A stretch of 28,682 bases of DNA from Stramenopiles sp. TOSAG23-6 (taxonomy: Eukaryota > Sar), in the NCBI GenBank assembly GCA_900128565.1, contig LT635976.1, forward strand, positions 1 through 28,682, in the 5' to 3' direction. The notes beneath the pieces are model-generated. The model was not told the origin of the DNA. It saw only the letters and a list, made by a program, of their open reading frames with translations, and made no database searches. Position numbers and translations under genes: made by a program. Shown one piece after another: positions 11,599 to 18,898 of the stretch. Position 1 is the stretch's first letter. Every line of letters begins with the position of its first letter.

Positions 11599-13420
11599 AT
11601 GTCAAGTTCTAATAGAGAAATTGAAGGGCAGCTTGCTGCGTTAGAGATAGGCGTTGACGCCGCAAATGGGAACACGTTTGGCCCGTCCAAAGAAACTTTA
11701 GACCGTTTAAAACAGAATGATAGGGGTGGCGACGAGTTTAAAGGTGGACGGGCGGATATTCATAAATTTTCTCATCCCGTTATAGCTCAGAGAATGAGTT
11801 CTGTTGAAAATGAACAGAAGCGAGGAATGGAAGAGTTTGTAAAGTGGCTCAAGGATAATGGGGCAATTTTTCCAAATCTGTACTTTAAATGTTACTCTGA
11901 AAGCGTAAGAGGAGTCCATGCTGCCAAAACTATTTCACCATATCAACAGGTTATGGCAATTCCATTGAAATGTATAATTACAGATGAAACTGGTAGGAGA
12001 ACTCCAATGGGGCAACGTTTAGAGGCTGTTCGGCATCAACTGACAGTTCCTAACCATTGTCAAGTTATTGTTTATATGATGACAACTCGTGAGCGTGGAG
12101 ATTCCTGGTTCCAGCCTTATTACGCCACCCTACCAAAAGATTTCAATAATTTCCCTATATTTTGGACGGACGAGGAACTCTCTTGGCTGGAGGGTTCCTC
12201 CCTCGTAGAACAAATTCGAGATCGGAAGAGAAATATCAGATCGGACTATGACACCATTTGCAAAGCACTACCTGAATTTAGCAGATTTACTTTTTCTGAT
12301 TTCTTGTGGTGTCGTACGGCAGTAGGAAGTCGTAACTTCAGTATCGTCGTGAATGGTGAAAAACGTACTGCAATGGTTCCTATGGCAGATATGCTCAACC
12401 ATGCACGTTTTATTTTTTTTCAATTTCGAATTTATTTTTAGTACGAAATTTTGTACCTAACGATTTTTTTTTGAAATATTTTTCCAAAATACAGTATCGT
12501 CCTAGAGAAACAAGTTGGACGTATGACAATTCGCAAGGAGCCTTTACTATGACGTCACTAAAGATATTGTCAGAGCACAATCAGGTGATGGATTCATACG
12601 GGAAGAAATGTAATTCAAAATTTCTCTTGCATTACGGTTTCACTATTGAATGTATGTTTTATTTTTTTTCAAATTCGAATTTTTTTTTTCGTACGGAATT
12701 TTTTACCTAACAAATTTTAATTTTTTTTTTGAAATATTTTTCCAAAATACATGTAACAGAGAAAGTGATGATAAATGTCAAAATGAATTAGATATCACTC
12801 TCTCCTTAGATGAGACTGATCCATTATTTGACAAGCGCAGTTATTATGTGAATAAATCTCGAGGCTATCGTGTTACTATGAATCATGTACGTTTTATTTT
12901 TTTTCAATTTCGAAATTATTTTTCGTACGAAATTTTATACCTAATAAATTTTAATTTTTTTTTGAAATATTTTTCCAAAATACATGAAGATCGAGGTACT
13001 CAGGATGCAATGGCATATTTACGTGTTGCTGTTGCTACTTCCGATGAACTTACATCATTTAGTCGCGGATTCCAGCATTCTGTTATATCAGCTCAAAATG
13101 AGTTAGCAGCACTTTTATTAATGGCTCAATTTTCAACGGAAGTATTGAGTGGGTACCCGAAGACAATGTCAGAAGATAATGCTGCACTTGCTGATGATGG
13201 ACTGGACCCCTTTTGTAATAAGCGCCACGCAATAATTGTGGTGAGAGGGGAGAAACAAATATGTCACTTTTATATTAAGCTTGCACAGGCTGCATCTCAG
13301 TTGCTGAAACTGCCCACAATGGAACGAAAACTTTTATTAAGTGAAAAATATACCGCAGACGATGATATTTCCAGGTTTTTGACTGCTACATGTCGTTCGC
13401 TTTTGTGTAAAGGATTATAA
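11599..13420 (+). CDS. SET-domain protein methyltransferase, SETD3 / Rubisco-LSMT class (509 aa, four exons)
   Basis: Exons are 11599-12402, 12495-12651, 12753-12886 and 12986-13420, giving 510 codons with the stop. The SET core begins near residue 100 (RGVHAAKTI). It contains the AdoMet-site motif MADMLNH, with N267 and H268 as the last residues of exon 1, and continues in exon 2 with YRPRETSWTYDN and DSYGKKCNSKFLLHYGF, which supplies the catalytic tyrosine region. Exon 4 (about 366-509) is helical and fits the Rubisco-LSMT substrate-binding domain. The family methylates lysine or histidine on non-histone proteins such as actin or Rubisco, and the substrate here is unknown. All three introns belong to the repeat family, and the first cuts immediately after the NH motif. 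The ATG at 11599 sits in an AAAATG context. The gene converges with the EF-hand/C2 gene. Confidence 0.87.
12403..12494 (+). other. introner-family intron, SET gene intron 1 (92 nt, GC-AG)
   Basis: The ends are GCACGTTTTATTTTTTTTC and TTTTTCCAAAATACAG, with the exact core GTACGAAATTTTGTAC followed by CCTAAC. Removing GC...AG yields LNH-YRPRETSW and keeps the SET-domain histidine. Shifting 2 nt left to AT...AC would give NQ instead. This copy therefore fixes the splice register for the family. Phase 0. Confidence 0.9.
12652..12752 (+). other. introner-family intron, SET gene intron 2 (101 nt)
   Basis: The ends are GTATGTTTTATTTTTTTTC and TTTTTCCAAAATACAT, with a branch-like CCTAAC. The upstream exon ends GAAT and the downstream exon starts GTAAC, so ATGTA is repeated at both edges. 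Splicing to the next AG (12758) creates an in-frame stop, so the AT end is needed. Phase 1. Confidence 0.9.
12887..12985 (+). other. introner-family intron, SET gene intron 3 (99 nt)
   Basis: The ends are GTACGTTTTATTTTTTTTC and TTTTTCCAAAATACAT, with branch-like CCTAAT. CATG is repeated at both edges. The join MNH-EDRGTQDAM keeps frame, whereas the nearby AAG would frameshift. The 3' half is nearly identical to intron 2 of the same gene. Phase 0. Confidence 0.9.
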
Positions 13421-13472
13421 GTTTATTGCTACGTATTGTTCACTTTTCTTTAAAGGATTATAAATTTACTAG
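13392..13472. repeat. imperfect direct repeat over the SET gene stop codon
   Basis: The last about 33 nt of the SET gene plus its stop (GTTCGCTTTTGTGTAAAG then GATTATAAGTTTA) recur just downstream as GTTCACTTTTCTTTAAAG then GATTATAAATTTA. The copies lie about 45 nt apart. This looks like a small tandem duplication of the 3' end. Confidence 0.6.
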
Positions 13473-13644
13473 GTGGCAAGATCATAGGGCTACTGTTTGA
13501 TATTTCGGCAGTGTAAAGCAGACCATTACTTTAACACAAAATCTACAAAAATACACTAATAAAAAATTGTCTGTTTAGAGATTAAAATTAGTGTGTTTTA
13601 TTTACTTCTTTAATTTTCTTCCTAGTGTTGACATCATCATCGTT

Positions 13645-15897
13645 TTATTTACGTACTTTTTTATTCGTTTTTTTTTGGTTTTGCATTTCTTTCCATTCTG
13701 CTTCTTCTTTAGCCAAAACTTCCTCTCTTTCTTTATTGAACTCTTCATACCCTGTAGCGTGCTTCACCTTGAATGCGAAATGTATAGCCCCTTTTACATT
13801 TAAATCTTCGGGTTTTGAATGAATTTCAGGCCATGTCTCAAGATTGATCCACCTTTCATGTATTCCAAGTCCTAATTGAAAAATTACAGCCGTTGGTACT
13901 CTAACGACTCCCATAAAATCATTATCTGATCCTAAGTCGTAATCCCAACAAGTAACAATAATTTCCCGGGGATCTGATTCGATAGCATACTTTACTACGA
14001 ATGGTGGATCATTCCAACTTGGATTCAAAGAGCATCTAACTACACTAGATTGGTAAAAACGATCCGCCTTTTTACCACTGCCCCATGTAATTGTATAATA
14101 GGGATCAGACTTTTTATTGAGATCCTTGGGTGCAAGACCTTTACCAGCTTTTACCCAAATTGTTATTTCTCGTACCCTCGGAGCAACAGTAGGTGTACGC
14201 CAAAGTATTGCTTTCACTTCGTCAGTCTCTGCGATTTCATTAGCATTCATCGGTTCCCACTCCTCCAGTCGTATTGCTTCGTTTAGAGATTCATTTGCAT
14301 CGTCACGTTCATCTATTTTATTTTTATTTATTTTGTTCCCTTTGTTTGTTTCATTTGTATTTCGAGATTTATCTTTAATTCTACTTCTGACCTTTTCGTG
14401 TACTTGATTTTTTATCTTCACTTCCTCCTTCAAAGTGCAAGAATCTCCTAAGCATTGAACTTTCCAAAAAGCTCCGTTTTTAGACATCATCAGTAAGACT
14501 AAATGTTTCCCCTCAAAGATATCTGGGTAAGTGTGCTTGGTCAAAGGAAACCTGAAAAGTTCACTCCCACCACCTGCCGAAAGATTTTCGATACCTTTAG
14601 TACCCGGCACAGCTGGGTCATTTACCCATGCTGTCAACGAAATCTTTCTGAATTCCGTCAAATCAAGTTTTGACGACAAATTTAAAGTATATAATATAAA
14701 CGAACATTCCTTTGGGATTTTTCTTAGGCGGAAAAAGATTTCTTCATTCTGTTTCCAGTGGTATAATTTAGATGGCAAATAAACTACTGCACCTGTCTTT
14801 GACACCAGAGGATCCGTTATTATTTCAAGTAGCTTTCCAGCATCACTGTATAGACACACACTCGTAGTTATATGCTTTGAAAGAAATTTTCCCACTCTCT
14901 GACCGAACCGATAGAGTTGAAGAGTTCCTCTGGGAAGCGCCAAATATGAAGTAGGTGCAGCTCCTTTAGGCTTCCCATCATCAGCATCATCTTCACAATC
15001 ATCTACAGCACCTTGAAGACCAAGATTCCGGCGTCTGGTATCTTCAGCGCTCAAATTAGCATCGAATACATATTGTAAAGATATTGAAAACTTTGTTACT
15101 GAGCCATGAATCCCAAAAGTTCCTCCAGGTCGCATGTCGGTGCAAGGCTGCCAGGGTGCACGAGTCCCTAATGGCGCCTTTGGAAAAAACAACTTTTCCT
15201 CTCCAGGACAAACTTCACAGATATAACATTCTTCAGGCGGTTGCATTCGAGTAGAACTTATATTGATAGCCCGATATCGAGCATAATTACCACGAAATAA
15301 TGATTGTATTTTCACTGCTGCACTTCTTTCGGTCAGTTTCTCCTCCCGCCATAAGTTTAGTAAAATTGAGCGAAACTTTCTTCTAGCTATACGACCTCTA
15401 TAGAATCGAGCCAAGAAATTAGCAGATTCTTGAGAATCTGTTTTGAATTTGATACGTATTTCATGCATGAATCTTTCTGCTCTTCCTCGTGTGAGTGCTT
15501 GAATTTTAGCTGCTGCTCGAGCCTGTTCTGCACGTTCTTCTCTAAGATTTTCAATATCGGTATCGTCATCACTATTGGAGTGCTCAGAATAAAAACTAGC
15601 GTCATCTTCATCCGCTTGCCACCATGCAATAAATTCATCAAAACTAATTTTCCCATCTTCATTTAGATTTATTTCACGCATTGCGTCTTCTATATCGGGT
15701 TCCTGGAGTTCTTCTCCTAGAACTTTTGCTAAGTTAATAAATTCGTTTTCATTGATGAAGCCTGACTTTTCAATGTCAAGAATATCAAAGTGTTCTCTTA
15801 TCACATGCAGCTGCTTAGTGGTAAGTAACCAGTTGTTGTCTTTACACGCTACTAGTCTCTCGCGATGGTACAATGAGAGCGGATTGTCCTTTCCCAT
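13645..15897 (-). CDS. EF-hand / IQ-motif / C2-domain protein (750 aa)
   Basis: This is an intronless protein. Two EF-hand loops are complete: residues 41-52 (D-x-E-x-S-G...E) and 77-88 (N-x-N-x-D-G...E), so Ca binding is expected. Three IQ-like motifs follow: AKIQALTRGRAERF (about 130-143), a weaker one near 160-176 (FLARFYRGRIARRKF) and VKIQSLFRGNYARY (about 195-208), which are calmodulin or light-chain sites. About 260-470 is an unrecognised beta-rich region. About 570-700 is a C2 domain with KSDPYYTI, SLNPSWND and DYDLGSDNDFMG, which retains several Ca-loop aspartates and would bind phospholipid. The tail is a short charged coiled coil ending in Lys/Arg. Together these suggest a Ca-regulated, membrane-targeted adaptor, by inference. 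It converges with the SET gene and diverges from the USP39 gene. Confidence 0.85.
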   Translation of the reverse strand: MGKDNPLSLYHRERLVACKDNNWLLTTKQLHVIREHFDILDIEKSGFINENEFINLAKVLGEELQEPDIEDAMREINLNEDGKISFDEFIAWWQADEDDASFYSEHSNSDDDTDIENLREERAEQARAAAKIQALTRGRAERFMHEIRIKFKTDSQESANFLARFYRGRIARRKFRSILLNLWREEKLTERSAAVKIQSLFRGNYARYRAINISSTRMQPPEECYICEVCPGEEKLFFPKAPLGTRAPWQPCTDMRPGGTFGIHGSVTKFSISLQYVFDANLSAEDTRRRNLGLQGAVDDCEDDADDGKPKGAAPTSYLALPRGTLQLYRFGQRVGKFLSKHITTSVCLYSDAGKLLEIITDPLVSKTGAVVYLPSKLYHWKQNEEIFFRLRKIPKECSFILYTLNLSSKLDLTEFRKISLTAWVNDPAVPGTKGIENLSAGGGSELFRFPLTKHTYPDIFEGKHLVLLMMSKNGAFWKVQCLGDSCTLKEEVKIKNQVHEKVRSRIKDKSRNTNETNKGNKINKNKIDERDDANESLNEAIRLEEWEPMNANEIAETDEVKAILWRTPTVAPRVREITIWVKAGKGLAPKDLNKKSDPYYTITWGSGKKADRFYQSSVVRCSLNPSWNDPPFVVKYAIESDPREIIVTCWDYDLGSDNDFMGVVRVPTAVIFQLGLGIHERWINLETWPEIHSKPEDLNVKGAIHFAFKVKHATGYEEFNKEREEVLAKEEAEWKEMQNQKKTNKKVRK

Positions 15898-16238
15898 TAT
15901 TTTAGACTATCATATCAATGTATACCAATATAGGCCTACGTACTTCCTAACTAAGGCTATATAATAAGTCCAAATTAACGGAAGGAAAAGTTCAACGGAT
16001 TATTCTGCTACCTGCAAATTTTCTGCCTGCAGTGGCAGTCAGTCGCAGTCGCAGTCCAGTCTTCGATTTTTCGAATTTTATTTCGGCTTTATTTCGCCCG
16101 CATTGGCAATCGACGAACCCCTCTCTCGAGCTAAAAAGAGGAGGACATTTTTGTTCAACTTATTATTGCTCTCGCTCATTGCATATAATATTGACATTAT
16201 AAAGAAATAGTGGCACTTTCATAGATTGATAGTTTGAA
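15898..16238. other. divergent intergenic region
   Basis: The 341 bp between the EF-hand/C2 gene and the USP39 gene contains a short iterated CAGTCGCAGTCGCAGTC tract at about 16035-16055 and otherwise unremarkable AT-rich DNA. I see no gene or RNA. It should hold both promoters. Confidence 0.45.
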
Positions 16239-17954
16239 ATGAAGCGCGGCCGTTCCAATAGTCCCAAGAAACCACCACCTAAGCGTCATAACTTGTTGGC
16301 GATAAAAAAGACAGTTAATGCTATTCCTCCTGAAACTCGTAAAGCAGTCGTACCTGAGCCTTCAACACCTCGTATAAGGTGCCCATATTTGGACACTATA
16401 AATCGAAATGTCTGTGACTTTGATGTTGCAAAAGAATGCTCTATTAGCCTTCGCAAACAACACGTTTATATGTGCCTTGTTTGTGGTACTATTTTTNATG
16501 GCCGTGGAAAAAACACTTTTGCGTACACCCACTCTGTACAAGCTGGCCACCACGTGTTTTTGAACCTACACTCTGAAAAGTTTTACTGCCTACCAGATTT
16601 ATACGAGATAGTTGACTCTTCTTTAGATGACATTCGTCTCGCACTGAACCCTGTGTTTACTTCGAATGATATGAATAATTTAGACACTAAAACGAGTTTA
16701 TCAAAAGATGTCTTTGGAGTCTCATACCTTCCTGGATATATTGGACTGAATAATTTAAGTTCAACAGATTACATCAATGTAGTTTTACATGCCCTTGCAC
16801 ATGTCAAACCACTTCGAAATTTTTTTTTGGATGCTACAAATTATCAAGGTTGTACTGATCCTCTAGTAGTAATGTATGGTGAGTTAATGAGGAAAATATG
16901 GAGTTCATTTTCTTTCAAAAATATTGTTGCTCCTCATGACTTTGTCAATGCAGTTGTTAAACAAAGTAAAAAGCGTTTTCAAGTCGGTACCCAAGGTGCT
17001 AGTGCTGAATTTCTCATTTGGTTACTGACTTCACTTCATAGGGGACTGGGAAAAGGAACGGGTAAGAATGGCAAAGATCTAAGTCGTAGAAAACGTGAAA
17101 GTTCAATAATCACTCAAACCTTTCAAGGTATTGTTGAAGTAAGAACAGAGCCTCTTCTCGTAAAGGAAACCATTGAAAATAGCAAATCCAATGGGCATGC
17201 TGAAGAAATATCTAATATTTCAGTTCAAAAGTCACCTTTCTTAGTTCTTTCGGTCGATTTACCAGCAATGCCGTTGTTCAAAGACAGTGAAGGAAGTAAT
17301 GTTATACCCCACGTGCAACTAATGCAAGTACTTCAAAAATTTAGTGGTCAAAAGCACACAGATTTTGTGTTGAAAAAAATACGAAGACGCTACGAACTCT
17401 TAGAACTTCCTCCCTATTTGATTGTTTGTTTGAAGCGATTTACAAAAAATAACTTTTTTACTGAAAAAAATTCGACTATCGTGAATTTCCCAGTTATTAA
17501 TTTAGACATGAAAACTTTCGTTAAAGATAGTGAAAATGATTTACAATCTAAAATTTCGGATGTTTTGTTGCCTAGTGTTGATGTGATTCGAAATATGTCC
17601 GTAGCCAATCTGAAGGGGCTTCTTGATAGTTTACAAGTGATCCATAAGGACATTGTAGAAAAAAGAGAATTAATCCTCCGCTGCGAGGAATCTGTCTCAG
17701 AAGAGAGAAAATTAAGAACACTTCGATCAAAATATGACTTGACAGCAAATATTGTGCATGACAGCCCACCGGCGGAAGATAGTAAAATTCAAGGTAAGGG
17801 TGACGCCATTGGTGACGGGAATTATCGAGTTCATATATTCCACGAAGCGACATCTCAATGGTATGAAATTGAAGATTTGCGTGTCAAAGAAATACTTCCT
17901 CAATTGATGAGTATTTCTGAGTCGTATATTTTAATGTATAAGCGTAAAGCATAA
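16239..17954 (+). CDS. USP39: USP39/Sad1-type tri-snRNP ubiquitin-specific protease-like protein
   Basis: This intronless 571-aa protein is close to the length of human USP39 (565). Residues about 48-125 form the ZnF-UBP domain (CPYLDTINRNVCDFD, CLVCGTIF, THSVQAGHHVFLNL). The USP fold begins at GLNNLSSTDYINVVLHAL. The catalytic Cys of true USPs is Asp here (TDY instead of TCY), as in known USP39/Sad1, so the protease should be inactive. The C-terminal YRVHIFHEATSQWYEIEDL and the end matching SEAYI-type sequences agree with the family. The known role is stabilising the U4/U6.U5 tri-snRNP during spliceosome activation in the nucleus. One N at about 16497 leaves one residue after CGTIF undetermined (TAT, CAT, GAT or AAT). 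Its own gene has no intron. Confidence 0.92.
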   Translation: MKRGRSNSPKKPPPKRHNLLAIKKTVNAIPPETRKAVVPEPSTPRIRCPYLDTINRNVCDFDVAKECSISLRKQHVYMCLVCGTIFXGRGKNTFAYTHSVQAGHHVFLNLHSEKFYCLPDLYEIVDSSLDDIRLALNPVFTSNDMNNLDTKTSLSKDVFGVSYLPGYIGLNNLSSTDYINVVLHALAHVKPLRNFFLDATNYQGCTDPLVVMYGELMRKIWSSFSFKNIVAPHDFVNAVVKQSKKRFQVGTQGASAEFLIWLLTSLHRGLGKGTGKNGKDLSRRKRESSIITQTFQGIVEVRTEPLLVKETIENSKSNGHAEEISNISVQKSPFLVLSVDLPAMPLFKDSEGSNVIPHVQLMQVLQKFSGQKHTDFVLKKIRRRYELLELPPYLIVCLKRFTKNNFFTEKNSTIVNFPVINLDMKTFVKDSENDLQSKISDVLLPSVDVIRNMSVANLKGLLDSLQVIHKDIVEKRELILRCEESVSEERKLRTLRSKYDLTANIVHDSPPAEDSKIQGKGDAIGDGNYRVHIFHEATSQWYEIEDLRVKEILPQLMSISESYILMYKRKA

Positions 17955-18119
17955 TTTTCCCTCTTAATCCCTCTTAATTTACTGTTTTGTCGTGTTTATT
18001 TTGGAATAATAAAAAAGAAAAAAAATTACAAAAAGAGTTATTGAAAATCCATTCATTTATTTCTATAAAATATTTAATATTTGTCATATTATCATGAAAT
18101 TATTCTGAGTTATGTTGCT
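17955..18119. other. convergent 3' intergenic spacer
   Basis: The 165 bp between the stops of the USP39 gene and the RJL gene is very AT-rich, with A-runs consistent with cleavage/polyadenylation signals for both. No gene is seen. Confidence 0.4.
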
Positions 18120-18674
18120 TTAACGTTTTCGTTTTGTAAGTACTGCGCGGAATAGTGTATCAAATGCTTTTTCAATATTTTTTCCAGATTGAGCTGAAGT
18201 TTCAAAATAAGGAAACCCCCTAGTCTCTGCCCAGCTTCGCCCGATGGATTCAGTTACCTGGCGTTGACTAACACTCTTGTCCGTTTTATTTGCACATACC
18301 ACACACCGAAGCATAGAAGCACCGTATTTACGTGCTTCTTTCATCCATGTATCCAATGACTCAAACGACTTTTTGTCATTGACGTCATAGACCAAAATCG
18401 CTCCTTGAGTATCTTTATAAAACTCATTTCTGACTTCGAAAAACTCTGGGTGCCCGGATAGATCCCAAAAGTTTACTTTAACTGTAGATCCATCAATATG
18501 TACCGGTTTGACCCCAAAGTCTACACCTATTGTACATATGTATCTTTTAGTGAATTTTTCTTCACAGTATCGTTTGATCACGCAACTCTTGCCAACGGCA
18601 CCGTTTCCCATCGAAATAATTTTAATTCGCACAACTTTCGGAGGTCGTGACCCTGCGCCCTTCTTTTGACTCAT
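18120..18674 (-). CDS. RJL-type small GTPase (Rab-like, DNAJC27 family, no J domain)
   Basis: This intronless 184-aa protein has all G boxes: P-loop GNGAVGKS (23-30), switch I Thr48 in TIG, DLSGH (71-75), NKTD (129-132) and ETSA (158-161). The RJL hallmarks are His at the position of the Ras catalytic Gln (DLSGH), the stretch VRNEFYKDTQGAILVYDV, and no C-terminal prenylation cysteine (it ends KRKR). Low intrinsic GTP hydrolysis is expected from the His. Vertebrate DNAJC27 carries a C-terminal J domain that is absent here, as in many protist RJLs. The family tends to occur in flagellate eukaryotes. It lies 224 bp downstream of the membrane J-protein gene on the same strand and converges with the USP39 gene (165 bp apart). 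Confidence 0.88.
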   Translation of the reverse strand: MSQKKGAGSRPPKVVRIKIISMGNGAVGKSCVIKRYCEEKFTKRYICTIGVDFGVKPVHIDGSTVKVNFWDLSGHPEFFEVRNEFYKDTQGAILVYDVNDKKSFESLDTWMKEARKYGASMLRCVVCANKTDKSVSQRQVTESIGRSWAETRGFPYFETSAQSGKNIEKAFDTLFRAVLTKRKR

Positions 18675-18898
18675 ATTTCAATACTCGATGCAATGCATTT
18701 AATCATATTTTGATTGAAAGCCAAAAGTGCCATTGCGTTTCTACGATTATTACACTTGCGAAAGCTTTTCTGTTTAAAATTTATTTTTTTGAGCCCAAAA
18801 GTTTATCTGAAAGGCTGTGTAACGTTCGTAACGTTATACGTTTAATCTAATTTAACGTACACATTTTTATTTTTTTTATTTATTTTGCAAACGAAAAA
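18675..18898. other. spacer between J-protein and RJL genes
   Basis: This 224-bp head-to-tail spacer on the minus strand must hold the 3' end of the J-protein mRNA and the RJL promoter. It contains an AACGTTCGTAACGTTATACG iteration at about 18820-18840. Nothing else is recognisable. Confidence 0.4.

Noticed and set aside
12401-12492. U12-type AT-AC introns
   Set aside because: AT...AC fits 11 of 12 copies by end bases, but the donors lack ATATCC, the branch region lacks TTCCTTAAC, and the reading destroys the SET-domain histidine at the first copy. It stays possible for non-U12 AT-AC splicing.
12403-12985. Short Phe/Tyr/Asn-rich peptides read through the repeats, looking like small membrane proteins
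   Set aside because: They are translations of the T-rich introns. The same FF-YEILYLTNF-like peptide appears at every copy because the intron sequence repeats.
13421-13644. Extra coding exon of the SET gene in the repeated 3' segment
   Set aside because: The copy begins after a clean TAA, holds its own stop and shows no introner edge, so it is best seen as a small non-coding duplication.
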